Source of the DNA: an uncultured Collinsella sp.
GTDB lineage: Bacteria > Actinomycetota > Coriobacteriia > Coriobacteriales > Coriobacteriaceae
DNA: 5,424 nucleotides
Reading direction: 5' to 3'
NCBI GenBank assembly: GCA_900764025.1
Contig: CAAFMM010000433.1
Location: forward strand, 1-5,424
Positions 1 through 5,379 of this stretch are shown here, one piece after another (the stretch's first letter is position 1; each line of letters opens with the position of its first letter). The translations under genes and the position numbers were made by a program. The notes below the pieces were generated by a model that was not told the origin of the DNA, did not search any database, and saw nothing but the letters and a program-made list of their open reading frames with translations.

Positions 1-1218
1 CATGATGACGTCCATGTTGTCGGTGTTGAGCACGTGGATGTCGGCGGCGACGTCACCGTTGACGACCAGCAGGTCGGCGCACTTGCCGGCCTCGATGGAA
101 CCGGTCTCGTCCTCGATGTGGCACATCTTGGCACCGTTGAGAGTGGCACAGGTGATGGTCTCGACCGGGGTGAAGCCGATCTTGTCGACGAACTCGTACA
201 TCTCCTCGATGGAGCAGGTGCCGTACGGGGTGACGAAGGAGAAGGAGTCGGAGCCGATCGTCATGACGACGCCGCGCTTCTTGGCCTCGCGCAGGCAGTC
301 GTAGTTGCGCTGCAGCTCCTTCTCGACCAGGGTGCCCTCGTACTTGTCATGCAGCTCGGGGACGTAGACGGGCGGATAGGTGGCGTACCAGGTGGGCAGG
401 AAGGCGATCGTCGGGGTGAAGAAGGTGCCCTGCTCGGCCATGAGGTCCATGGTACGCTCATCGATATCGAAGCCGTGAATCAGCTGCTCGCAGCCAAAGC
501 GAACGGAATCGTAGGCAGCGGCGTGGTTGTTGTAGCAGTGGCTCCACACGGGGATGCCGACCATCTTTGCCTCTTCGACCACGGCCTGAATCTCCTCGGA
601 GCAGTAGTGCTGGTCGCGGCCGGAGTCCCAGCGCCAGATGCCGCCACCGGTAGCCCAGATCTTGATGGCATCGGGGTTCTCGCGCAGACGACGACGGACG
701 GCCTTGCGCAGATCCCAAGGACCGTCGACCTGATCGCCCCAGGGGTGCGATTCCTTGTTGAGCTCCTGGCTGCAGTGGTGGGAGTCGCCGTGGCCGGCAA
801 CGCGGCAGAATCCAAGGCCGGTGGCCAGAACGCGCGGGCCCTTGAAGACGCCCTTGTCGATGCAGTCACGGATCTGGATACCAAAGCGGCCGATCTCGCA
901 GACGGTGGTGAGGCCGTGGGTGAGGCAATCGTAGGCCTGCTTGACGGCGACGGCCTGCTTCTCGAGGAGCGGCTGCATGACCCAGTCGGTGTCATCATCG
1001 GTCAAGTTGCCCGAGAAGTGCAGGTGGGTGTCGATCAGGCCAGGAAGGACGGTCTTGCCGGCGGCGTCGATGACCTCAACGCCCTCGGGAAGGTCCTGCA
1101 TGGCGCCGGCGTACTCGATCTTGCCGTTGTCGTCGACGAGAACGAGGGAGTTCTCGACCGGCTCGGCACCGGTACCGTCGATGAGCTTGCCGCCAACGAT
1201 TGCATACTTAGTGGACAT
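1..1218 (-). CDS. Amidohydrolase, imidazolonepropionase/prolidase-like (3' end cut by window edge)
   Basis: A metal-dependent hydrolase of the amidohydrolase superfamily, probably cytoplasmic, cleaving an amide, peptide or ring C-N bond. The 406 visible residues begin with the usual small beta-sandwich segment (residues 1-60, 'GGKLIDGTG'), then the barrel. Metal ligands visible in family order are the H65-x-H67 pair in 'DTHLHF', K186 in 'IKIWATGGG' (the place of the carboxylated bridging lysine in two-metal members), H227 in 'SHCYN', H248 in 'HGF' and D324 in 'GSDSF'. The C-terminal 'GSIEAGKCADLLVVNGD' (373-389) is the typical closing strand, so only about 10-20 residues should be missing. 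The start is the ATG at 1216-1218, four bases after a strong Shine-Dalgarno sequence. The gene lies 132 bp downstream of a permease on the same strand, suggesting imported substrate. Family assignment is firm; the substrate is unknown (dipeptides, N-acyl amino acids and imidazolones are all handled by relatives). Confidence 0.9.
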   Translation of the reverse strand, partial: MSTKYAIVGGKLIDGTGAEPVENSLVLVDDNGKIEYAGAMQDLPEGVEVIDAAGKTVLPGLIDTHLHFSGNLTDDDTDWVMQPLLEKQAVAVKQAYDCLTHGLTTVCEIGRFGIQIRDCIDKGVFKGPRVLATGLGFCRVAGHGDSHHCSQELNKESHPWGDQVDGPWDLRKAVRRRLRENPDAIKIWATGGGIWRWDSGRDQHYCSEEIQAVVEEAKMVGIPVWSHCYNNHAAAYDSVRFGCEQLIHGFDIDERTMDLMAEQGTFFTPTIAFLPTWYATYPPVYVPELHDKYEGTLVEKELQRNYDCLREAKKRGVVMTIGSDSFSFVTPYGTCSIEEMYEFVDKIGFTPVETITCATLNGAKMCHIEDETGSIEAGKCADLLVVNGDVAADIHVLNTDNMDVIM

Positions 1219-1222
1219 GGTT

Positions 1223-1230
1223 CCTCCTTA
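1223..1230 (-). promoter_or_regulatory. Ribosome binding site of the amidohydrolase
   Basis: On the minus strand the sequence reads TAAGGAGG, four bases before the ATG at 1216-1218. The near-perfect match to the anti-Shine-Dalgarno sequence fixes the start. Its first two bases are shared with the palindrome TATGGATCCATA at 1229-1240. Confidence 0.85.
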
Positions 1231-1249
1231 TGGATCCATATATGTGGGC

Positions 1250-1273
1250 GAGGCCGTGTTGGGTCGCGGCCTC
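1250..1273. other. Intercistronic hairpin near the amidohydrolase start
   Basis: GAGGCCG (1250-1256) pairs with CGGCCTC (1267-1273), giving a 7-bp GC-rich stem with a 10-base loop. In the minus-strand transcript it lies about 30 bases before the amidohydrolase start. No U-tract follows in that direction, so it is not a standard terminator. It could be an mRNA stability or processing element, or chance in GC-rich DNA. Confidence 0.4.
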
Positions 1274-1301
1274 ACAAAGCTACCCAAGTGATGCCGGGTT
1301 C

Positions 1302-1330
1302 GGTGCGCGGAAGAGAGGGTCCCGCGCACC
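1302..1330. other. Intercistronic hairpin after the permease stop
   Basis: GGTGCGCGG (1302-1310) pairs with CCGCGCACC (1322-1330): a perfect 9-bp stem with an 11-base loop, 20 bases past the permease stop codon on the minus strand. It lacks a following U-tract, so complete termination is unlikely. A role in partial termination or in protecting the 3' end of the permease message is possible, which would let permease and hydrolase be made at different levels. Confidence 0.5.
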
Positions 1331-1350
1331 TGGTCCGCCCCGGCTCGGCG

Positions 1351-2802
1351 TTACTTTTTGCGGGAATTGGTGAAAGCCATGAGGGCCAGGCCAATAGCCA
1401 ACCAGCCGATCACGATGCTCCACTCCACCATGTTGAGGGAGGCGGGAGAGAACGGGATCACGAGCAGGCCGATGATGATGGCACAGGCAGCGATAGCGAG
1501 GCCGATGCCAAACTTGCCGCCGGGCACCTCGTAGGGACGAGGCAGGTCGGGCTCGGTGAAGCGCATGCGCAGGCAAGCGAGGGCGACCATGCCGCAGGAG
1601 AAGATGAAGGCGAGAGCCGACACGTTGGTCAGAGGGATGAGCATGTTCTTGCCCAGGAACGGACCGACGACGGTGATGACGCCCAGAACGACGCAGGCAA
1701 GCTTGGGAGCGCCGGACTTGGGGTCGACCTCGGCGAACTGCTCGGGCAGCTGGCCCTTGCGGCCCATGGCGAGCATGATGCGGCTCGTGGCGCCGTAGAA
1801 GGAGTTCATCGGGCCCATGGGTCCAAGCGTGGCGATGACGAGCATAGCCAGGTACAGAAGCATGTTGATGCCCTTGAGGCAAGCAAGCGCGGGAACCGGG
1901 CTCTTAACAAACTCATGCCAGTCGAGGATGGTGCCGAACGAGTAGATGCAGACCATGTAGAAGCCGCCGGCGGCCAGCAGGGCCAGGGAGATGATCTTGC
2001 CGAACTTGTTCCAGTTGAGGCCCTCAGCTGCTTCCTCAGCCTGCTGAGGAATGGTGTCGAAGCCAGCGTAGAAGAACGGGGTCAGAACCAGGACCGACAC
2101 GATGCCGGCAAACAGGCTGGAGCTCTCGGTAGCGGCCTTGCCGCCGCCAGCGCCGGTGACCTGGGAGAACACGGGCATGGCATTGTCCGGCGAGCCGGTG
2201 AACAGCGAGACGCCCATGGCGAGCAGCATGCCGCAGAGCAGGGCCTTGGTCAGGAAGGCCTGGAGCTTGGCAGCCGAGCTGGCACCGCGGAAGTTGAGGA
2301 AGATGACGTAGACTGCAAAGCCGAGCGCGATCAGCGTCGGGAACAGGTAGACGTCGGCCCCCAGTATGGTGTAGAGCTTGACGGCGCGCAGCCACTCAAG
2401 GCCGGGCAGGCTGCCGAACATCTCGGACACGAGGGTCGAAATGGCGATGGCCTCCCACGGGCACAGGATGCCGTTGCCCAGGGCCAAAAGCCATCCGGTG
2501 ATGTAGCTCAGCGTACGGCCAAAGCTACGATCGACATACTCGACGATGCCGCCCGAGATGGGGATGGCAGCCGTGAGCTCACCGAAAACAGCTCCGACGG
2601 GCACGAGGAAGATTGCACCCAAGAGGAATGCGATCATAGCGGGAACGGGACCGCCGCCCACGACCATCCAGTCGCCGACCTGCAGAACCCAACCGGTACC
2701 GATGATGGCACCGAAGCCGATGGTGAAGAAGTTCCAGAGCGAGAGCGTTTTCTTCATGCCGCCGTTATCCTCGACTGCAACTTCTGCGTTCTTGTCCGCC
2801 AT
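1351..2802 (-). CDS. APC-superfamily amino acid permease
   Basis: A cytoplasmic-membrane transporter of the amino acid-polyamine-organocation superfamily (AA_permease_2 type), 483 residues and about 12 helices, normal length for the family. Visible family marks are the broken first helix 'GAIIGTGW' (31-38), where substrate carboxylate and amine groups bind; 'FGELTAAIPISGG' (73-85) in helix 2 and the next loop; the helix-6 region 'TPFFYAGFDTIPQQAEEA' (241-258); and the loop 'SRIMLAMGRKGQLPEQFAEV' (340-359) after helix 8. The tail ends in RKK. The ATG at 2800-2802 is chosen because an excellent ribosome binding site precedes it; an in-frame ATG at 2839-2841 would add 13 residues (MTSRGVKKERRGT) that encode that very site. 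The amidohydrolase follows 132 bp downstream, so the two are probably co-transcribed and the permease may import its substrate. Substrate (amino acid, amine or derivative) cannot be deduced. Confidence 0.92.
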   Translation of the reverse strand: MADKNAEVAVEDNGGMKKTLSLWNFFTIGFGAIIGTGWVLQVGDWMVVGGGPVPAMIAFLLGAIFLVPVGAVFGELTAAIPISGGIVEYVDRSFGRTLSYITGWLLALGNGILCPWEAIAISTLVSEMFGSLPGLEWLRAVKLYTILGADVYLFPTLIALGFAVYVIFLNFRGASSAAKLQAFLTKALLCGMLLAMGVSLFTGSPDNAMPVFSQVTGAGGGKAATESSSLFAGIVSVLVLTPFFYAGFDTIPQQAEEAAEGLNWNKFGKIISLALLAAGGFYMVCIYSFGTILDWHEFVKSPVPALACLKGINMLLYLAMLVIATLGPMGPMNSFYGATSRIMLAMGRKGQLPEQFAEVDPKSGAPKLACVVLGVITVVGPFLGKNMLIPLTNVSALAFIFSCGMVALACLRMRFTEPDLPRPYEVPGGKFGIGLAIAACAIIIGLLVIPFSPASLNMVEWSIVIGWLAIGLALMAFTNSRKK

Positions 2803-2806
2803 TGTT

Positions 2807-2816
2807 CCCCTCCTTT
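2807..2816 (-). promoter_or_regulatory. Ribosome binding site that decides the permease start
   Basis: The minus strand reads AAAGGAGGGG here, with its AGGAGG core (2809-2814) six bases before the ATG at 2800-2802. This selects that ATG over the upstream in-frame ATG at 2839-2841, which lacks such a site. Confidence 0.85.
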
Positions 2817-2821
2817 CCTTT

Positions 2822-2847
2822 TTGACGCCCCTTGACGTCACCCCTTG
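2822..2847. promoter_or_regulatory. TGACGTCA palindrome within short direct repeats, permease leader
   Basis: The perfect 8-bp palindrome TGACGTCA (2833-2840) is flanked by two copies of CCCCTTG (2828-2834 and 2841-2847, 13 bp apart), and TTGACG occurs at 2822-2827 and 2832-2837. The cluster lies 20-45 bases upstream of the permease start, just before its ribosome binding site. GACGTCA recurs at 2980-2986. It could be an operator for the permease, but this rests only on symmetry and position. Confidence 0.25.
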
Positions 2848-2908
2848 CGCGGTCTGTTTTGCCGCGCGCTTTTATTTCGTGGCTTTAAGATACGGCCTTG
2901 GCACAGCA

Positions 2909-2963
2909 GCGCCGCTTGTAGCTCGACCGAAGGCAGAACTGCAAAACGAGCGGCGCCGTTTTT
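2909..2963 (+). terminator. Terminator-like hairpin with T-tract, plus strand (uncertain)
   Basis: GCGCCGCT (2909-2916) pairs with AGCGGCGC (2949-2956); the stem extends inward by one G-T wobble and two pairs to about 11 bp. Two bases later come five T's (2959-2963). The long 26-base loop is unfavourable and no plus-strand gene lies upstream in this window. It could be a leader attenuator for the downstream peptidase or a chance structure. Confidence 0.25.
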
Positions 2964-3088
2964 GGGACGAACGGCGGGAGACGTCATTCGTCTTGGACGC
3001 TTTCATCTTGTCTGCTTTTGAATACCTGTTGCCGTGACGCTTGGCGCGCGGCGCGGCAACGTTCATACCATTTGTCAGGCTTTTGGCG

Positions 3089-3102
3089 CACATGCCCATG
3101 TG
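3089..3102. promoter_or_regulatory. Palindrome CACATG-CC-CATGTG upstream of the peptidase gene
   Basis: A perfect 6-bp inverted repeat around a CC centre, 56-69 bases before the peptidase ATG, where a promoter would be expected. A third CACATG half lies at 3136-3141, just before the ribosome binding site. The arrangement fits binding by a dimeric regulator, but no known binding motif is recognised. Confidence 0.3.
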
Positions 3103-3145
3103 TCGTGCATCTTTTTATGTAGGATAGACAAGTTACACATGAGGC

Positions 3146-3151
3146 AAGGTG
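3146..3151 (+). promoter_or_regulatory. Ribosome binding site that decides the peptidase start
   Basis: AAGGTG lies six bases before the ATG at 3158-3160 and continues as AAGGTGAT, complementary to the 16S rRNA 3' end. An in-frame GTG at 3149-3151 overlaps this site, so it is unlikely to be the start. Confidence 0.7.
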
Positions 3152-3157
3152 ATTCGA

Positions 3158-4159
3158 ATGGCATACGGATACAATGACGGCGACCAACGGCCACAAAGCG
3201 TGCGCCTTGCCGGCCGCACCACGCCAACGCCCAGAAGCACCTCCGACAACGACAACCCGCAGCGCCCCCAAGAGCAGCCCGGGGCTTCTTCGCGGCAACA
3301 AAGCCATACCGTGCAGCAGTCAGACCGTGTGAGTACGAGCACGCGCCAACGCCAGACCGACACATCGCAGCCACGCCGCTACGATCGCCGTAAGACCGAC
3401 TACTACGTCAAGCGCTCCTTTTCGCGACCTCAACGCGATCGCGGCAATTCCGCCCCTCACCCCGCGTCGCACACCACAAGCCACGCGCTTCCGGCCCGCC
3501 GCCTACGCCTTGCGCTTTGCTCCATTGCCGCCTGCCTCGTCTTTGTGTTTTTGGGATCCTGTATCTCCCACGGATCAGCCGGTCTTGAGCCCACTGCCGA
3601 GGACAAGCTGCTTAAAGCTCCCGTCGCGCCCGGTTACTCCTTTGCGTTCTCGACCCCACGCTCGCAATGGCAGGCCGGCGCCATGCCCCACATCTACCAA
3701 ATTGACCCCGCATGGTCGGAGCTGCCCTATGCCGGTGGCACTATTCGAGAAAACGCTTGCGGTCCCACTTGCCTCACCATGGTCTATATCTTTAAGACCG
3801 GCCACACCGATAAGACGCCGGTCGATGTATGCGCACTGGCCGAAGCCGGCAACTACGCCCCCACTGGTGCCACCGAGTGGTCGTTTATGACAGGCGGCGC
3901 GTGGCAGCTGGGGCTCAACGGAACACAGCTCTATAACGATCGCGAATCGATTACCCAAGCACTTCGCTCGGGTGCGCCCGTCATCGCCGCAGTGCGCCCC
4001 GGTACGTTTACCAACGTAGGCCACTACATCGTGCTCTACGGCATCGACGACGCCAACCAGATTGGCGTCTACGACCCCAACTCGGCCAGCCGCAGCGCCC
4101 GCCGCTGGGGCGTCGTAGAGGTCCTCAACGAAGTCGAAGCCATGTGGGCCTACTACTAG
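3158..4159 (+). CDS. Membrane-anchored C39-like cysteine peptidase, unknown substrate
   Basis: A 333-residue protein in three parts. Residues 1-115 are polar and rich in Gln, Arg, Ser, Thr and Pro, probably disordered. Residues 117-137 are one hydrophobic helix (LRLALCSIAACLVFVFLGSC) preceded by basic residues, so the tail should be cytoplasmic and the rest outside. From about 175 to the end is a papain-like domain of the Peptidase_C39_2 type: Q181 in 'YQIDPAW' (oxyanion hole), C201 in 'NACGPTCLTM' (nucleophile), H289 in 'VGHYIVLYG' and D306 in 'VYDPN'. All expected catalytic residues are present, so it is probably active. LGSC at 132-135 resembles a lipobox, but the 115-residue tail before it argues for a plain anchor. 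No ABC transporter or bacteriocin gene is adjacent, so it is not the bacteriocin-processing kind of C39. Codon use (CAA, CCA, AGA, TCA) is looser than in the neighbours. The last Tyr codon and stop lie in a repeat element. Confidence 0.85.
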   Translation: MAYGYNDGDQRPQSVRLAGRTTPTPRSTSDNDNPQRPQEQPGASSRQQSHTVQQSDRVSTSTRQRQTDTSQPRRYDRRKTDYYVKRSFSRPQRDRGNSAPHPASHTTSHALPARRLRLALCSIAACLVFVFLGSCISHGSAGLEPTAEDKLLKAPVAPGYSFAFSTPRSQWQAGAMPHIYQIDPAWSELPYAGGTIRENACGPTCLTMVYIFKTGHTDKTPVDVCALAEAGNYAPTGATEWSFMTGGAWQLGLNGTQLYNDRESITQALRSGAPVIAAVRPGTFTNVGHYIVLYGIDDANQIGVYDPNSASRSARRWGVVEVLNEVEAMWAYY

Positions 4160-4236
4160 TCATTGGGGACAGACTTAAATGAGTGGTCATTGGGGACGCT
4201 CTTGTTTGACTAGTCATTTAAGAACCCAATGACTAG
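4156..4236. repeat. Compound repeat element (two direct units plus one inverted unit)
   Basis: Two 24-base units, 4159-4182 and 4186-4209, both start GTCATTGGGGAC, then share CTT and TGA at matching positions (18 of 24 identical, 27-base period). A third unit is inverted at 4214-4236: CCCAATGACTAG (4225-4236) is the exact reverse complement of 4156-4167, and TCATTTAAG (4214-4222) that of 4174-4182. The 81-bp element can therefore fold into a long interrupted hairpin. It overlaps the peptidase stop codon TAG (4157-4159) and lies between convergent genes. No transposase is present. From memory, similar GGGGACAGACTTAAAT motifs accompany REP-type and IS200-like transposase genes; that link is inference. 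Confidence 0.75.
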
Positions 4237-4245
4237 GTGAATAGC

Positions 4246-4278
4246 AAAAGCCCCGCAGTCGGAGCGGACTGCGGGGCT
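4246..4278 (-). terminator. arcC: Rho-independent terminator of carbamate kinase
   Basis: AGCCCCGCAGTC (4249-4260) pairs perfectly over 12 bp with GACTGCGGGGCT (4267-4278) around a 6-base loop. On the minus strand the stem runs into TTTT (4249-4246), about 65 bases past the arcC stop. On the plus strand no T-tract follows, so it serves mainly arcC, though the strong stem may also slow transcripts arriving from the peptidase gene. Confidence 0.85.
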
Positions 4279-4297
4279 CATGAAGAGAGGCTAGTTT

Positions 4298-4321
4298 GTG
4301 GGCGCTTTGCCTGGCGCCCAC
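4298..4321. other. Hairpin between arcC stop and terminator
   Basis: GTGGGCGC (4298-4305) pairs with GCGCCCAC (4314-4321), a perfect 8-bp stem with an 8-base loop, 22 bases beyond the arcC stop codon. No U-tract follows on the minus strand. It may add 3'-end protection or precede the main terminator as a secondary structure. Confidence 0.45.
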
Positions 4322-4343
4322 GAGAGAGGCAACAGAGTAGAGA

Positions 4344-5306
4344 CTACTCGTGGATGCGAGTACCGGAGAGGCCGGCCATGGTCTCGGCAGCCTTGTCCAG
4401 GGCGCCGATGATGCAGGTGCGGCCCTTGCGGGAACGAGCGAACTTGATGGCAGCGCGGACCTTGGGCTCCATGGAACCCTTGCCGAACTGGCCCTCGTCG
4501 GCCAGGCGCTCGGCCTCGTCGGCGGTGATGTCCTCGAGCTCCTCCTGGTTGGGCTTGCCAAAGTTGATGGCGACATGCTCAACGGCGGTCAGCAGGAACA
4601 GAACGTCGGCGTCGCAGTCCTCGGCCAGCAGCTCGCCGCCCAGGTCTTTGTCGATGACGGCGGGGACGCCCTTGTAGCAGCCCTTGTTCTCATAGTCGCG
4701 GACGACGGGAATGCCGCCGCCACCGCAGGCGATGACGATGAACTCGTTGTCGAGCAGATTGAGGATGGAGTCGGCCTCGACGATCTTCTTGGGATCGGGG
4801 GAAGCGACGACGCGACGCCAGCCGCGGCCGGAATCCTCGACGAAGACCTTGGAGGGATCCTCGGCCATGAACTCCTTGGCCTGCTCCTCGGTGTAGAAGG
4901 GTCCGATCGGCTTGGTCGGGTTCTTGAACGCGGGATCATCCGGATCGCACTCGATCTGGGTGACGACGGTGGCGGCGTGCCAACGCTTATAGCGCTTGTG
5001 CATCTCGCGGCCGATGCCCTGCTGCAGGTGATAACCAATGTAGCCCTGGGACATGGCGCCGCACTCGGGCAGCGGCATCTCGGGGGTACCGATGGCATCG
5101 TGGGCAGCGGCGAAGGCGTTCTGGATCATGCCGACCTGCGGGCCGTTGCCGTGGGTGATGATGATCTCATTGCCCTGCTCGATGAGACCGAGGAGAGCGT
5201 GGGCGGTGTTGCTCACGGCCTCGATCTGCTCGACGGGGTTGTTGCCGAGGGCGTTGCCGCCAAGGGCGACGACAATACGATCGGGCTTGCCAAGAGGCTT
5301 AGACAT
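4344..5306 (-). CDS. arcC: Carbamate kinase
   Basis: Carbamate kinase transfers phosphate from carbamoyl phosphate to ADP, giving ATP, ammonia and CO2: the energy-yielding last step of arginine deiminase and related fermentations, in the cytoplasm. The 320-residue protein matches the usual length (about 310) and covers the amino acid kinase fold: 'VALGGNALG' (13-21) and 'THGNGPQVG' (51-59) for phosphate and nucleotide binding, 'NPTKPIGPFY' (129-138) in the lid region typical of true carbamate kinases, 'RRVVASPDP' (164-172), 'ACGGGGIPV' (193-201), 'VIDKDL' (217-222) and 'GKGSMEPKV' (275-283). No key motif is missing. The ATG at 5304-5306 is chosen because AAAGGA lies eight bases before it; an upstream in-frame ATG at 5340-5342 lacks a site. 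Partner genes (arcA, arcB or purine/agmatine genes) are not in view and may lie beyond 5424. It has its own terminator and converges on the peptidase gene. Confidence 0.96.
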   Translation of the reverse strand: MSKPLGKPDRIVVALGGNALGNNPVEQIEAVSNTAHALLGLIEQGNEIIITHGNGPQVGMIQNAFAAAHDAIGTPEMPLPECGAMSQGYIGYHLQQGIGREMHKRYKRWHAATVVTQIECDPDDPAFKNPTKPIGPFYTEEQAKEFMAEDPSKVFVEDSGRGWRRVVASPDPKKIVEADSILNLLDNEFIVIACGGGGIPVVRDYENKGCYKGVPAVIDKDLGGELLAEDCDADVLFLLTAVEHVAINFGKPNQEELEDITADEAERLADEGQFGKGSMEPKVRAAIKFARSRKGRTCIIGALDKAAETMAGLSGTRIHE

Positions 5307-5314
5307 TGCTGGAA

Positions 5315-5320
5315 TCCTTT
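5315..5320 (-). promoter_or_regulatory. arcC: Ribosome binding site of carbamate kinase
   Basis: The minus strand reads AAAGGA, eight bases before the ATG at 5304-5306. It supports this start over the in-frame ATG 36 bases upstream. Confidence 0.7.
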
Positions 5321-5341
5321 CTGTAAAAGGCCTACAACCCA

Positions 5342-5379
5342 TTAATAACCCGCGTCCGTGCGATACGCGAGTTTATTAA
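5342..5379. promoter_or_regulatory. Imperfect inverted repeat upstream of arcC, candidate operator
   Basis: TTAATAACCCGCG-like (5342-5354) and CGCGAGTTTATTAA (5366-5379) form an inverted repeat of 13-14 bases per arm with one mismatch and one extra base, around an 11-base centre. It ends 36 bases before the arcC start. A weak -10-like TATAAA on the minus strand (5382-5387) would place transcription start inside the repeat, a usual repressor position, but no matching -35 is seen. It does not match the ArgR box or the FNR site as I know them. Beyond it, TCATTTT occurs twice (5401-5407, 5410-5416) in AT-rich DNA. Confidence 0.4.

Larger units (their letters stand above)
2803..3157. other. Divergent intergenic region between permease and C39-like peptidase
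   Basis: This 355-bp stretch separates the minus-strand permease from the plus-strand peptidase and must hold both promoters. I find no -35/-10 pair good enough to call on either strand. It contains several inverted repeats: GCGCGG/CCGCGC (2847-2852/2862-2867), a long-loop stem ending in five T's (2909-2963), GTTGCCG/CGGCAAC (3028-3034/3054-3060) and a 14-bp palindrome (3089-3102). It also holds a short repeat cluster around TGACGTCA at 2833-2840. A 75-codon minus-strand reading frame (2872-3099) has no ribosome binding site and is not called. Confidence 0.6.

Noticed and set aside
34..2835. A 933-codon open frame on the plus strand across the amidohydrolase and permease genes
   Set aside because: It is exactly codon-aligned antisense to both genes and results from their avoidance of TTA, CTA and TCA codons. 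Its translation is low-complexity Gly/Ala/Asp/Val/Glu with no recognisable domain, whereas the minus-strand frames give intact families with ribosome binding sites.
2841..2863. Possible T-box riboswitch in the permease leader, because ACCGCG appears on the minus strand
   Set aside because: Only this fragment matches; the rest of the T-box consensus and a downstream terminator with a U-tract on the minus strand are missing.
2847..2876. GCGCGG/CCGCGC hairpin followed by CTTTTATTT as a plus-strand terminator
   Set aside because: The stem is only 6 bp, the T-tract is offset and interrupted, and there is no plus-strand gene upstream for it to end.
2872..3099. A 75-codon minus-strand frame in the divergent intergenic region
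   Set aside because: No ribosome binding site before its ATG, composition dominated by Lys/Arg/Ser/Ala, no domain, and it lies where promoters and hairpins are expected.
3158..4159. Peptidase as a bacteriocin-processing C39 exporter or as a lipoprotein
   Set aside because: There is no ABC transporter domain or adjacent leader-peptide gene, and the LGSC lipobox-like motif follows a 115-residue polar tail instead of a short signal peptide.
4156..4236. CRISPR array
   Set aside because: Only two direct units with a near-zero spacer plus one inverted unit; there are no regular unique spacers and no cas genes.
4350..5345. A 331-codon open frame on the plus strand opposite carbamate kinase
   Set aside because: Same antisense codon-bias artefact; the minus-strand frame is an unmistakable complete carbamate kinase.
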